From NCBI GenBank assembly GCA_020630095.1, contig JAHDCD010000010.1, positions 1-64,000 on the forward strand: a stretch of DNA of 64,000 nucleotides, given 5' to 3'. The position numbers were made by a program, and so were the translations under genes. The DNA comes from Rickettsiales bacterium. GTDB lineage: Bacteria; Pseudomonadota; Alphaproteobacteria; Rickettsiales; UBA8987. How positions within the stretch are numbered: the first letter of the stretch is position 1; each line of letters starts with the position of its first letter. Under the pieces are notes generated by a model. It saw only the letters and a list, made by a program, of their open reading frames with translations, ran no database searches and had not been told where the DNA came from. Positions 16,743 to 25,709 of the stretch are shown in pieces.

Positions 16743-17891
16743 CTATTCTTTTTTGTCTTCTGCCTCAGCTTCTTCTTTGCTTTTTTCAACTCTTTCGGCA
16801 ATTGTGGCTATATCTTCTACAACATTAGCTAGATTCTCATGCGCCGTGTCTATTGATAAATCTGCACATTCATCGGACATTTCTTTTAATTTATCTGGTG
16901 TATTAATAAAGAAACTCAAGCGCTCAGTTAATAATTTAGACGCTCGCATATTCTGCTCAACAATCTCGCCACTGCCATTTTTTTCAATCAATTGCGCGTT
17001 CTTTAATTGATGGTTATCAGCGCTATTGGGTAACGGAATCGCAATTAATGGCTTACTGGCTAACTGCATTTCCATTAACGTAGATGCTCCAGCGCGGCAT
17101 ATAACAAGGTCGATATCAGTTAATATTTCTTGTAAATCATCAAAGAAACTTTGAATTTTAGCTGGAATGCCAAGTTTTTTATACTTTGCGCCAAGTTCCG
17201 CTGAGCTACTTTGTATAACAAGTTCTACATTTTTGCGTTGCGCAGGCTTAAGGTTTTTTACCGCATCATGTATGATGTCATCTAACGCTTTTGCACCAAG
17301 TGAGCCACCAAGAACAAGTATTTTAAATGCAGATTCATTCGGCTTATAAGTTAAATTCCTTAACTCTAATATTTCAGGACGAAACGGCAAGCCCACGGGA
17401 ATTTCATTAGAAAATTCTTCAATTTTTTCAGTTGTTGGCCATGAGGTGCAAATTAAATCCACCCCTTGCGAAAAGAAGCTGTAAGCAAGTATGCCATTAG
17501 CCTTGCCTAAAACCGCATTCTGCTCGTGTAATATAGTTGCAACTTTCTTATGCGAACCCGCTAGCATAATCGGGAACGATGGATACCCACCAAAGCCAAT
17601 TGCGGCGTTCGGCTTAAAGCTAGAAACAGCAGAGCGCGATTTAATATAATAATAGAAAAGCTTCGGAATAAACTTCCATAGCTTTTTACGCTCACCTAAA
17701 TCGAAAACATATTTAAGCGGAATTTGCTCGTTTTTAATAAACTTATCACCGCGCGAATCGGTAAAGAAATATACAACATGCCCGCGCGCACGAAGCTCTT
17801 TATATAATGAAAGGGCAGGGAACATATGACCGCCCGTACCACCTGCGGTAATAAAAAATGTCCTTGATTTTTTGCTCTTATCCTTTTGCAT
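16743..17891 (-). CDS. murG: UDP-GlcNAc:undecaprenyl-PP-MurNAc-pentapeptide GlcNAc transferase
   Basis: Converts lipid I to lipid II at the inner face of the cytoplasmic membrane. The 382-aa protein has the N-terminal GGTGGH loop (17-22), LGGSLGA in the middle, and the donor site CRAGASTLMEMQLASKP followed by NSADNHQLKNA, all characteristic of MurG. The C-terminus ends in a short charged tail. The start overlaps the 3' end of the HigA-like gene by 14 bases, an unusual arrangement because murG normally follows ftsW or murD in the dcw cluster. No strong Shine-Dalgarno is visible, so expression may depend on the upstream gene. Confidence 0.94.
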   Translation of the reverse strand: MQKDKSKKSRTFFITAGGTGGHMFPALSLYKELRARGHVVYFFTDSRGDKFIKNEQIPLKYVFDLGERKKLWKFIPKLFYYYIKSRSAVSSFKPNAAIGFGGYPSFPIMLAGSHKKVATILHEQNAVLGKANGILAYSFFSQGVDLICTSWPTTEKIEEFSNEIPVGLPFRPEILELRNLTYKPNESAFKILVLGGSLGAKALDDIIHDAVKNLKPAQRKNVELVIQSSSAELGAKYKKLGIPAKIQSFFDDLQEILTDIDLVICRAGASTLMEMQLASKPLIAIPLPNSADNHQLKNAQLIEKNGSGEIVEQNMRASKLLTERLSFFINTPDKLKEMSDECADLSIDTAHENLANVVEDIATIAERVEKSKEEAEAEDKKE

Positions 17892-18204
17892 TCTGAATAC
17901 GCTCTAATTCTTTTTCAATATTAGCATCATATTCCTTTTTGATATCCCACTTGGCCTGTAACTCAAGCCAATATTCTGGCTTGGTGCCGAAATAATGGGC
18001 TATACGAATAGCGGAATCTGCCGTAATACGACGCCTATCATTTATTATATCAGAAATTCTATTCTGCTTAACATTAAGATCTTCCGCAAGTTGAACTTGG
18101 TTAATGCTATGCTGTTTCATAAAAGTATTTAGCAAAACCCAGCCTGGTCGTTCAGGGTTTTTGTTTAATTTTCTAAATCTTTGTATACCAAGCTTTCTTT
18201 TCAT
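17878..18204 (-). CDS. HigA-family transcriptional regulator / orphan antitoxin
   Basis: A 108-residue protein. From about residue 16 it carries the HigA signature NPERPGWVLLNTFMKQHSI, a helix-turn-helix (QVQLAEDLNVKQNRISDII), then INDRRRITADSAIRIAHYFG and WLELQAKWD. Known relatives are antitoxins that bind their own promoter and neutralise a HigB RNase. No higB-sized frame exists in the 192 bases upstream, and murG begins inside this gene's 3' end, so it looks like an orphan or domesticated repressor. A sigma70-like promoter and a palindrome lie upstream. Confidence 0.85.
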   Translation of the reverse strand: MKRKLGIQRFRKLNKNPERPGWVLLNTFMKQHSINQVQLAEDLNVKQNRISDIINDRRRITADSAIRIAHYFGTKPEYWLELQAKWDIKKEYDANIEKELERIQNAKG

Positions 18205-18213
18205 GACCTTTAT

Positions 18214-18284
18214 AAAATAGTTTTGTAAAGATAATCATGTCAAGTGAATAAAGTATGTTATATATAATACGATATAGGTATAAC
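18214..18284 (-). promoter_or_regulatory. Promoter and possible operator of the HigA-like gene
   Basis: On the minus strand TTGACA (18243-18238) is followed after 18 bases by TATTTT (18219-18214), just before the HigA-like start. Upstream, an imperfect palindrome with end arms GTTATA/TATAAC spans 18284-18257. HigA proteins usually bind palindromes at their own promoter, so this is a candidate operator. Confidence 0.4.
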
Positions 18285-18396
18285 AAATATTATCCTTAAA
18301 TTTTTAATTGTATCAGTAATTTAATTATAATTTTTATGGGAATAAATAAGTGGTTTTTAATTAATAAACTGCAATGCTTAGTCAATATTTAAATGC

Positions 18397-19443
18397 TTAG
18401 TTTTTATAGGTTCTTTCAACGCGATCGCCTAATCCCGCGGTGATATCATAGCGAATAGTATCGCCCCATTTAGCTAGTTCTATTAAGTTAAGCTTATCGT
18501 CTGATGATAATATAACCTCGTCGCCAACTTTAACTTCACCATCACATTTAACAGTAATTAAATCCATAGAAATTATACCAGCTATTTCACAACGTTTTCC
18601 TTTAATTAAAACATAACCTTTATTAGATGCTAACCTAGGGTAGCCATCAGCATAGCCCATAGGAATGGTGGCAATATAATCACCTTCTTTAACCGCATAG
18701 CTAGCATTGTAACCAATATGGCAATCTGTTTCCATGCGCCTTACTTGAATAACTTCAGACTTTAAGTCACCTATTTGTTTTAAGTTGTCGTTATTAATTG
18801 TACCGTATAACCCGCCACCTAAACGCGCTATATCACCACAAAATTCTTCACCCATTTCTGCCCCATAACTATTCGCAAAAGATACCTTATGTCCAAGTGC
18901 CTTAATCTTTTTTAATTCCTCAGCTTGAGCCTTTAAATTATCATTATCCGCCCCCAACTTAGCGCATGATAAGTGACTAATAACAAACTCAATATTATAA
19001 TCTTTCCGCACGGATTCAAAATCTGCCAAGCTCATGCCTAAGCGATTCATTCCAGTATCAACATGAACAACGATGGGATTTTGGGATTTTGGGATTTCGA
19101 GGTTTAATTGATCTAAAGAGTTAATAACTGGAGTTATATTGTTGTAATTGCTAAATAAACTTAGCTCAGTTTCATTAATAAAACCATGAAAAACATAGTA
19201 AGTAATAGAATCATTTTGAATTTCATTATGCAAATTAATAGCTTCATATAAATGCGCCACGAAGAACTTCGTAACACCAAGTTTTATAAGCTTTTTAGTA
19301 ACCTCAACTGCACCAAACCCATAAGCATCAGCCTTAACAACAGCGCTAAGCTCTACGCCTTTAGCAACTTTGCTCTTGAAGTAATTATAATTGCTCTCTA
19401 GCTTCGCAAAATCGACAATTAACTTATTTGGTGATGAGAACAT
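18397..19443 (-). CDS. alr: Alanine racemase
   Basis: PLP enzyme interconverting L- and D-alanine for peptidoglycan. The 348-aa protein has the PLP lysine K37 in VVKADAYGFGA, the barrel segments VHVDTGMNRLG and FANSYGAE, and the C-terminal domain with GYNASY (holding the second catalytic Tyr), MGYADGYPR and GIISMDL. Length is close to the usual 355-375. It diverges from dut across a large inverted repeat and is separated from the HigA-like gene by 192 AT-rich bases. Confidence 0.93.
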   Translation of the reverse strand: MFSSPNKLIVDFAKLESNYNYFKSKVAKGVELSAVVKADAYGFGAVEVTKKLIKLGVTKFFVAHLYEAINLHNEIQNDSITYYVFHGFINETELSLFSNYNNITPVINSLDQLNLEIPKSQNPIVVHVDTGMNRLGMSLADFESVRKDYNIEFVISHLSCAKLGADNDNLKAQAEELKKIKALGHKVSFANSYGAEMGEEFCGDIARLGGGLYGTINNDNLKQIGDLKSEVIQVRRMETDCHIGYNASYAVKEGDYIATIPMGYADGYPRLASNKGYVLIKGKRCEIAGIISMDLITVKCDGEVKVGDEVILSSDDKLNLIELAKWGDTIRYDITAGLGDRVERTYKN

Positions 19444-19480
19444 ATAATTTGCTTTATAGTTTTTGATTATTTTTAAGCGA

Positions 19481-19537
19481 AAAAATTATAAAATTTGTGG
19501 TATATGTGGTGCATATTTTACAAATTTTATAATTTTT
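19481..19537. repeat. Large A+T-rich palindrome between alr and dut
   Basis: AAAAATTATAAAATTTGT (19481-19498) is perfectly matched by ACAAATTTTATAATTTTT (19520-19537). The 21-base centre contains a second small palindrome, ATATG/CATAT. The 57-base structure lies 37 bases from the alr start and 74 bases from the dut start, in the shared divergent promoter region. It is either a regulatory palindrome or a mobile inverted-repeat element. Confidence 0.65.
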
Positions 19538-19611
19538 GCAGCTAAAAAGAGCAATAAATATAAAATTAATTATATGTAAGCATCGCCTCAGGTGAAGGAA
19601 ACATAACTCGA

Positions 19612-20055
19612 ATGAAAATATTCTTAAAAAGATTAGATAGCAACAACGAAACGCAAATTCCAGCCTATGAAACTGCATCTAGTGCAGGTGTAGATTTAAG
19701 GGCAAATATTGCTAACGATATTACGCTAAAGCCTATGGAGCGTTTACTAGTGCCAACGGGTCTAGCTATGGCTTTGCCTGTAGGTTTTGAGGCGCAAATC
19801 CGCCCACGTTCAGGCCTTGCATATAAAAACGGTGTAACTGTTCTTAATAGCCCTGGCACAATAGATGCAGACTATCGCGGTGAAGTAAAAATCTTACTAG
19901 CAAACTTAAGCAATGAAGATTTCGTTATCACTCCACAAATGAGAGTTGCACAAATGGTTATAGCTAAATTTGAGCAGGCTGAATTTGAAGTTGTTGAAGA
20001 GCTAGATGAGACAGCACGCGGAGCTGGTGGCTTCGGCTCAACTGGCACTAACTAG
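19612..20055 (+). CDS. dut: Deoxyuridine 5'-triphosphate nucleotidohydrolase
   Basis: Hydrolyses dUTP to dUMP, keeping uracil out of DNA and feeding dTMP synthesis. The 147 residues carry the five trimeric dUTPase motifs in order: [14 protein letters not shown] ([10 protein letters not shown]), [20 protein letters not shown], and the flexible C-terminal [10 protein letters not shown]. Length is normal. It is transcribed away from alr. Its last bases overlap the end of the convergent dehydrogenase gene by four bases. Confidence 0.95.
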   Translation: MKIFLKRLDSNNETQIPAYETASSAGVDLRANIANDITLKPMERLLVPTGLAMALPVGFEAQIRPRSGLAYKNGVTVLNSPGTIDADYRGEVKILLANLSNEDFVITPQMRVAQMVIAKFEQAEFEVVEELDETARGAGGFGSTGTN

Positions 20056-21365
20056 GAATTATTAAATCCAAAAAGATTAGCAACCTTCACGTCTAAAAAG
20101 GTAAACCTATCGCGGGTAAATTTTGCCTCATCAACGGCAATTTTAAAGTTATTACTTGTCCAGCCAATATCTTCTGGTTCAGTTGGCATTCCTTTTGACT
20201 CTAAAATGAACTTTAAATCTTTGTATTTTATAAGGTTTTTAGATGTTTCTTGCTTAACTTCATTCCAGTTATACTCGCGCCATTTACCTAGCATTTTAGC
20301 ATCATAAGCTTCTTCGTAATCATCTAAATGCGGTGGTATTTCCTCAAATTCGATGCTCGGCAACACTGCATCTAATACGCGTTCCTGATGCTGAGCCATA
20401 GCTAACGTACAAACTGCAATTTGCTCGCCATGGTACGGCATTCTTCTATGCACAAAATGAGTCTCATAAAAATGCGTTATCATATGCTCACCTTGACTGG
20501 CTGGTGCAGATGACCCGCATAAATGCATATTAACGCCAGATAAAAGCAAATTCTCAATCAGTGCGGTAATAAACTCATCACAACCAAACTCGGTATCAAT
20601 CATCACTTTCTCAGATGGTAACAAGCGCGTAAAGCATTCCTCATCGTAATAAGTACCAAATAACATACTAGAAAGCTTCATATCCGCTTGAGCGGTGCTT
20701 CTACATATAGAATCCCCAAAGCCAGCTTGAATAAGCTTTTTCGGCGCGGCTTTAAGAATGTCAGTATCAAAAAAGGCAACCAGCGGCTGTTTAGCGTTAA
20801 CAGATTCACGTTTACCATCTTCATCAATAATGCTTGCTGTTGAAGATAAATAACCATTCATAGAAGGCGCGGTAGCAAATATAGCGTAATCAATGCCCGC
20901 TTGAGCGGCCGCTAATTTACAAATATCGTTAATAGTTCCAGAACCCACGGCAATTATAAAATCAGCCTTAAACGATTTTACTACTTTAATATTCGCTAAG
21001 TTTGGCTTAACTCTATTCTTGCCAGATGGCAGGATAGTAAGCTCGCAATCGTATTTATTACTAAACTGCTTTAATATTTGCTTGCCAGCTATCTTGCAGG
21101 TTATATCGTCAGCGACAACAAGTAGTTTAGCCTTATCGGATATGAAATCTTTTAGAATCTCAAAAACATTATTCAAAGCACCAGCATTTATCTCGATATG
21201 TTTAGTATCAATATTAAGTGTTTCTATTTTGTTAATAAATTCCAATAGCGCCCATTCTTTTAATAACTTTACTAAACCTAGCTTTGAACTTTGGCTAGAA
21301 GATTTTAAAGATAAAGCGCGAAACGAAGGCATAAGTGAAAAAGGTATATCATTTTTAGACGGCAT
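20052..21365 (-). CDS. sn-Glycerol-1-phosphate dehydrogenase family protein (EgsA/AraM-like)
   Basis: Iron-type alcohol dehydrogenase superfamily. Recognisable parts are [10 protein letters not shown] at the N-terminal side, [15 protein letters not shown], the nucleotide loop [12 protein letters not shown], and [13 protein letters not shown], which matches the TAPSMDGY signature of AraM/Egs[12 protein letters not shown] and two conserved His segments ([19 protein letters not shown]) supply metal ligands. Relatives reduce dihydroxyacetone phosphate to glycerol-1-phosphate. The frame is open to a TTG at 21377; 21365 is the first ATG. The first 45 residues are low-complexity and antisense to conserved mltB sequence, so the real start may be the TTG at 21245. 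Even then the 5' ends of the two genes overlap on opposite strands. Confidence 0.75.
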   Translation of the reverse strand: MPSKNDIPFSLMPSFRALSLKSSSQSSKLGLVKLLKEWALLEFINKIETLNIDTKHIEINAGALNNVFEILKDFISDKAKLLVVADDITCKIAGKQILKQFSNKYDCELTILPSGKNRVKPNLANIKVVKSFKADFIIAVGSGTINDICKLAAAQAGIDYAIFATAPSMNGYLSSTASIIDEDGKRESVNAKQPLVAFFDTDILKAAPKKLIQAGFGDSICRSTAQADMKLSSMLFGTYYDEECFTRLLPSEKVMIDTEFGCDEFITALIENLLLSGVNMHLCGSSAPASQGEHMITHFYETHFVHRRMPYHGEQIAVCTLAMAQHQERVLDAVLPSIEFEEIPPHLDDYEEAYDAKMLGKWREYNWNEVKQETSKNLIKYKDLKFILESKGMPTEPEDIGWTSNNFKIAVDEAKFTRDRFTFLDVKVANLFGFNNS

Positions 21366-22209
21366 AGAGTTCAACAAGCGCGTTGTTAAAACCGATAAAA
21401 AACATTTTAAGTCTAAAAAATCTTTCCACCAGTATAGAGGGCGCGCAATTTCTCACTTCCGCATAACTGAAGGGCGCGAATTATATAATCAGCATAAAAA
21501 TATTTTAAAACAAGCCGAAGCAGATTACGGCGTAGATGCTCATGTTTTAGTGGCATTATGGGGTATAGAAACTTTATTTGGCTCATACATGGGTGAAAAA
21601 TATATCCCTGAAGCTATCGCATCTTTAGCTTACGATGGTAGACGAGCTAAATATTTTACCAAAGAATTAGTAAAGGCCTTACAAATTGCTCAAGAAGGGC
21701 ATGTTGAGCGCGATTATTTTAAAGGCTCTTGGGCCGGCGCAATGGGGCAGTGCCAATTCATGCCATCATCTTTTCTAGCTTATGCAGTAGATGGCGACCA
21801 AGATGGCAAGCGCGATATATGGAGCAATCATGCGGACTTATTCCCATCAATGGCTAACTATTTAAAGCAGGCTAAATATAAAAAGAAAAAATATAATATT
21901 ATCGAACTTAAGCCTGTATCGGGAGCTAAAAAATATAAGGATAAATTCAAAACTTTAGACCAATGGTATAAACTAGGTTTTAAGCAAATATCTGGTTCGG
22001 CTTTACCCAGGAATAACCAGAAAATGAAAATGATTATTCCACCGTATACTAAAGGCTCAGCACACCTTGTAAGTGCTAACTTCGATTCAATAATGCGCTG
22101 GAATAGATCAACTTTCTATTCGCTTTCAGTGCTAACATTAGCTGAATATATTAAAGATAAAGAAAACTTCTTTGTTCCTACAAGGTTCAGAAAACCTAAA
22201 AAGAGATAA
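21142..22209 (+). CDS. mltB: Lytic murein transglycosylase B family
   Basis: Cleaves the glycan strand of peptidoglycan with formation of anhydromuramic acid. The frame is open from 21019, but the ATG at 21142 begins a proper signal peptide ([10 protein letters not shown]...[12 protein letters not shown]...SAHS), so I use it; the mature protein starts near residue 40. The SLT_2 domain opens with [15 protein letters not shown]. The catalytic Glu143 is in ALWGIETLFGS, followed by WAGAMGQCQFMPSSFLAYAV and DGDQDGKRDIW. The usual C-terminal peptidoglycan-binding domain is absent. The signal-peptide region is encoded antisense to the start of the EgsA-like gene. First gene of mltB-rlpA-dacA-ftsY. 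Confidence 0.9.
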   Translation: MKSFRISKTLFKAPAFISICLVSILSVSILLINSNSAHSFNNFTKPSFELWLEDFKDKARNEGISEKGISFLDGIEFNKRVVKTDKKHFKSKKSFHQYRGRAISHFRITEGRELYNQHKNILKQAEADYGVDAHVLVALWGIETLFGSYMGEKYIPEAIASLAYDGRRAKYFTKELVKALQIAQEGHVERDYFKGSWAGAMGQCQFMPSSFLAYAVDGDQDGKRDIWSNHADLFPSMANYLKQAKYKKKKYNIIELKPVSGAKKYKDKFKTLDQWYKLGFKQISGSALPRNNQKMKMIIPPYTKGSAHLVSANFDSIMRWNRSTFYSLSVLTLAEYIKDKENFFVPTRFRKPKKR

Positions 22210-22253
22210 AAACCCTGTTGCCTTAAGCATAAAATTAATTAAAACTTTTACCC

Positions 22254-23513
22254 ATGAGAATACTTACCATCACTGCAATTGTAGCTTTGAGTCTTTCAGC
22301 AACTTCATGTAAACGAAACCTATATTATGCAAACGGCGAAGATGCCCGCGTAGTAACTAAGAAAACTGTAACAAAAGAAACAGTAGAGAAATTTACTGCT
22401 CCTAAAACTCCTGCCGAAGCCCTTACCGCGCTAGAGCAAACTAGAGTTCGTGGTATCAATAATTATTATCAAGATAAAGCGCAATTCGCTCTTCCAGCAA
22501 ATAATTCAGCACTTAACGTATCATTTGACCCTAAGAAAGAATATGAGGGCTACTACAAAGTGGGCGCTCCATACACAATTAAAGGTAAGCAGTATACACC
22601 AGAAACAGATTTAAGCTATGAAGAAACAGGCATGGCATCTTGGTATGGCCCTAACTTTGTTGGTAAAAAGACTGCTAATGGTGAAATCTTTAACCCACAG
22701 GATATTTCTGCGGCTCATAGAACATTACCTCTTCCATCAATTGTTCGCGTTGAAAACTTAGAAACAGGCAAAGCTATTTTAGTTAGAGTAAACGACAGAG
22801 GTCCTTACGCTAAGGACAGAATTATTGATCTCTCTGAACGTGCTGCCGAACTTGTTGGTATGAAAGATGATGGCACGCATAAAGTGAAGGTAACTTATGT
22901 GCACGATGCAACTGTTGCTATGCTTCGTCATCCAAGTCATGCAAACTACAAGAACCCTTACGCTAACCAAATTGTAGAGGGTGTTCCTAATACTCCACAA
23001 GTAGCCGCAAGGTTACAACAAGTGGCAGCTAGGGCAGCTAACCCAACTCAACTAAAAGCAGTTACTTTGCCAACGGCAACTATACCGCAAGTTAAAGTTC
23101 CAGTTGGTCAGGTTATTAAACCTTTAGGAGCAACAGTTGCTCCAGTAACCCCACCTCTACCTTCTGGTTATGAGCTTTATCCGGTGGATAAATTCCGTAA
23201 TAAGCAATATGTAGGTTCTCAAAATGAAATTTTAAAGGTTAATTCATTACCCACAGCAAATTTACCACAAGGAGTGAATCCAACTAGTAAATATATCCAA
23301 GCAGGTTCATTTACCGATTATGGCAAGGCTAAAGGTATAACGGATGCTTTATTCGCAAAATATCCTAACGTTTATGTCGATAGGGTTTATGTAAACAATA
23401 CTCAGCTATATAGAGTAAAAATTGGACCATATTCAGATGTTAATAAACTAGCGGCTGATTTTGAACGTATCAAACAAGATGGTATTACTAATGCTATCGC
23501 TACAAGCAAATAA
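22254..23513 (+). CDS. rlpA: RlpA-like septal lipoprotein transglycosylase with SPOR domain
   Basis: The 419-aa lipoprotein starts MRILTITAIVALSLSATSC, giving a lipidated Cys19. The double-psi beta-barrel spans about residues 120-215: GMASWYGPNFVGKKTANGE, then RTLPLPSIVRVENLETGK, VRVNDRGPYAKDRIIDLS with the catalytic-type Asp, and ELVGMKDDG. A Pro/Ala-rich linker leads to a C-terminal SPOR domain (KYIQAGSFTDYGKA ... LYRVKIGPYSDV) that in known RlpA binds denuded septal glycan. Its stop overlaps the dacA start by one base (TAATG). Expected to be anchored in the outer membrane. Confidence 0.92.
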   Translation: MRILTITAIVALSLSATSCKRNLYYANGEDARVVTKKTVTKETVEKFTAPKTPAEALTALEQTRVRGINNYYQDKAQFALPANNSALNVSFDPKKEYEGYYKVGAPYTIKGKQYTPETDLSYEETGMASWYGPNFVGKKTANGEIFNPQDISAAHRTLPLPSIVRVENLETGKAILVRVNDRGPYAKDRIIDLSERAAELVGMKDDGTHKVKVTYVHDATVAMLRHPSHANYKNPYANQIVEGVPNTPQVAARLQQVAARAANPTQLKAVTLPTATIPQVKVPVGQVIKPLGATVAPVTPPLPSGYELYPVDKFRNKQYVGSQNEILKVNSLPTANLPQGVNPTSKYIQAGSFTDYGKAKGITDALFAKYPNVYVDRVYVNNTQLYRVKIGPYSDVNKLAADFERIKQDGITNAIATSK

Positions 23514-24646
23514 TGAGAATAAAGAAGTTTCTAAAATTCGTACTTTTAATATCTTTTGTAGCAAGTACATCGCATGCATTTGAAACCGAAGCAGACTATG
23601 CGTATTTAGTTGATTTGGAAACAGATACCGTACTTGTAGATAAAAAATCTACTGAGCGCATGTACCCTTCTTCAATGACCAAGATAATGACCGCATATCT
23701 GGCATTTGAAGCATTAAAGAAAGGTTATATCGACTTTGAAACCGAATTCCTTGTTTCTAAAAAAGCATGGAAAAAAGGCGGTTCAAAAATGTTCATTAAA
23801 CAAGGTGACAAAGTACGCGTTATAGATTTACTGCGCGGTATTGTTGTTTCTTCCGGTAACGATGCTTCTATTGCATTAGCAGAAGGTATGAGCGGTACAG
23901 AAGATGCCTTTGTAGATGAGATGAATAGAAAGGCAGATGAGCTTGGTATGGATAATACTCAGTTTAGAAATTCTACTGGCTGGCCAGATGAAGACCATTA
24001 CACCACCGCCGAGGATTTAATTATTCTATCTAAAGCGATTATGAAGAATTTTCCAAAGCTGTATAAAATGTTCGCCGAAGAGAAATATAAATATGCTGGC
24101 ATTGAGCAAACTAATCGTAACTGGTTGTTAGGTTCAAATGGTGTTGATGGTTTGAAAACTGGTTATACAGAAGCCGCAGGTTATGGCTTACTTGCCACAG
24201 CAAAACGAGAAGGTAGAAGGTTAATAGCTCTAGTTAATGGCTTAGACTCTAAAAAGAGCAGGGTAGACCAAGCAGGAGTTCTACTAGATTACGGCTACAG
24301 AGCGTTTGAGAACGTGCCTATATTCAAAAAGAACCAAGAAATAGCAAAGGTTAAAATAGCATTCAGCTACATGGACGAAATCTCTGCAGTAGTAAAAGAA
24401 GATGTTATCTATACAGTTAAAACTATGCGCGCGGATGGCTCTAACGAGTTCACCGCAAAGGCATTTTATAATGAGCCTTTAACAGCGCCAATCCCAAAGG
24501 ATGCTAAAATTGGCAAATTAGAAATTTATAGAAATGGCGAGCTTGCTAAAACTGTTAAACTATATGCGGGCAAACCGGCTTATCCAATTTCATTCATGCG
24601 CAAATTACTTAACTACCCGCTATATTTAATTACTGGTAAATATTAA
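23513..24646 (+). CDS. dacA: D-alanyl-D-alanine carboxypeptidase (PBP5/6 family)
   Basis: Removes the terminal D-Ala from peptidoglycan stem peptides in the periplasm. The 377 residues have a signal peptide (FVLLISFVASTSHA), the active-site motif SMTK (Ser54, Lys57), SGN in VVSSGNDASIAL, and KTG in GLKTGYTEAAGYG, the three penicillin-binding motifs. They are followed by a PBP5 C-terminal beta-domain and a terminal amphipathic stretch (FMRKLLNYPLYLIT) for membrane attachment. It overlaps both neighbours by one base, so it is firmly within the rlpA-dacA-ftsY operon. Confidence 0.94.
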   Translation: MRIKKFLKFVLLISFVASTSHAFETEADYAYLVDLETDTVLVDKKSTERMYPSSMTKIMTAYLAFEALKKGYIDFETEFLVSKKAWKKGGSKMFIKQGDKVRVIDLLRGIVVSSGNDASIALAEGMSGTEDAFVDEMNRKADELGMDNTQFRNSTGWPDEDHYTTAEDLIILSKAIMKNFPKLYKMFAEEKYKYAGIEQTNRNWLLGSNGVDGLKTGYTEAAGYGLLATAKREGRRLIALVNGLDSKKSRVDQAGVLLDYGYRAFENVPIFKKNQEIAKVKIAFSYMDEISAVVKEDVIYTVKTMRADGSNEFTAKAFYNEPLTAPIPKDAKIGKLEIYRNGELAKTVKLYAGKPAYPISFMRKLLNYPLYLITGKY

Positions 24647-25569
24647 TGCGTTTATTCTCCCGTAAAAAACTAGAAAAAGGTTTAGAAAAAAGCTCCAAGA
24701 AGATTGGTGGCGGTATTACCGGCATTTTAACTAAGCGCAAACTAGATGAAGAAACTTTAGAAGATCTAGAAGAATTGTTAATCTCCGCAGACCTTGGCGT
24801 AGAATTAGCCGCTAAAGTTATAACGGCATTTTCCAACGCTAAATTCGGCAAGCAAGTAGATGAAATTCAAGTTAAGGAAGCCTTAGCTACTATTATTGCA
24901 GATATTCTACAACCATATGCAAAGGAACTTTCCTTTGACGCTGATGGCGATAAGCCAAAAACATATTTATTTATCGGCGTAAATGGCTCAGGCAAAACTA
25001 CTTCGGTAGGTAAATTATCGCATGAAGCTAAAGCTCAAGGTAAAACATCTACTTTAGCCGCTTGCGATACTTTCCGTGCAGCCGCAATTGAACAGTTAGA
25101 AGAATGGGCAAGCCGTGCTGGAACTGGCTTTGTAAAGGGTAAACAAAATTCTGACCCCGCATCTGTAGCCCATGCCGCATTTGAACAAGCGCGCGCAGAA
25201 AGTTCAGACTTATTATTTATAGATACTGCTGGCCGTTTACATAATAATGTAAATCTAATGGCAGAGCTGAAGAAAATAAAATCTGTTATTAATAATATTG
25301 ACCCTTCCGCACCGCATGAAACTATTTTAGTACTAGATGGCACAGTAGGGCAGAATGCAATTAATCAGGTTCAGCAATTCAATGAACAAATTGAAATTTC
25401 AGGCTTAATTATCAACAAGCTAGATGGCACATCTAAGGCGGGTGCAGTAATTGCACTGGCTGAAAAGTTTGAAAAGCCTATCTACGCTATTGGCGTTGGT
25501 GAGGGCATAGATGACATGAAGCCATTTGATGCTACCCACTTCGCCCGCAATTTAGTTGGCCTATCGTAA
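24646..25569 (+). CDS. ftsY: Signal recognition particle receptor
   Basis: GTPase that docks SRP-ribosome complexes at the inner membrane. The 307-aa NG-domain protein has the P-loop GVNGSGKT at 111-118, DTFRAAA, the G3 motif IDTAGRLHNN and the specificity motif NKLDGTSKAG. The C-terminal end PFDATHFARNLVG is typical of FtsY rather than Ffh. The long acidic A domain of enterobacterial FtsY is missing; only a short basic N-terminus (RLFSRKKLEKGLEK) precedes the N domain, as in many alphaproteobacteria. Last gene of the envelope operon; a palindromic element follows. Confidence 0.95.
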   Translation: MRLFSRKKLEKGLEKSSKKIGGGITGILTKRKLDEETLEDLEELLISADLGVELAAKVITAFSNAKFGKQVDEIQVKEALATIIADILQPYAKELSFDADGDKPKTYLFIGVNGSGKTTSVGKLSHEAKAQGKTSTLAACDTFRAAAIEQLEEWASRAGTGFVKGKQNSDPASVAHAAFEQARAESSDLLFIDTAGRLHNNVNLMAELKKIKSVINNIDPSAPHETILVLDGTVGQNAINQVQQFNEQIEISGLIINKLDGTSKAGAVIALAEKFEKPIYAIGVGEGIDDMKPFDATHFARNLVGLS

Positions 25570-25579
25570 AGTGCTTGTC

Positions 25580-25645
25580 ATTCCCGCCTAGGCGGGAATC
25601 TTATAAACAGATATCAAAAAAGACTCCCGCCTGCGCGAGGATAAC
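25580..25645. repeat. GC-rich palindromic elements after ftsY
   Basis: A perfect palindrome ATTCCCGCC-TA-GGCGGGAAT (25580-25599) is followed 25 bases on by a partial copy, CTCCCGCCTGCGCGAGGATAAC (about 25624-25645). Both share the core of the elements at 1-29, 232-259 and 13933-13960. The first could terminate the ftsY operon, although no T-run follows. Confidence 0.55.
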
Positions 25646-25664
25646 AGATTTTAAAACTTCATAG

Positions 25665-25689
25665 AAATATTAACTTTATTTTAATATTT
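25665..25689. repeat. A+T-rich inverted repeat upstream of acnA
   Basis: AAATATTAA and TTAATATTT form perfect 9-bp arms around a 7-base loop, about 20 bases before the acnA ATG. It is of the same type as the upstream repeats of cysK, dut and other genes here. Confidence 0.4.
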
Positions 25690-25709
25690 ACTGCTTATAA
25701 CTTCTTACC

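Noticed and set aside
18205-18396. A higB toxin gene upstream of the HigA-like gene
   Set aside because: The 192 bases are AT-rich and hold no frame of the needed length on either strand.
19454-19678. Minus-strand 74-residue frame over the alr-dut gap
   Set aside because: It runs through the large palindrome and the dut start, is Phe/Cys/Ile-rich by composition only, and has no plausible ribosome site.
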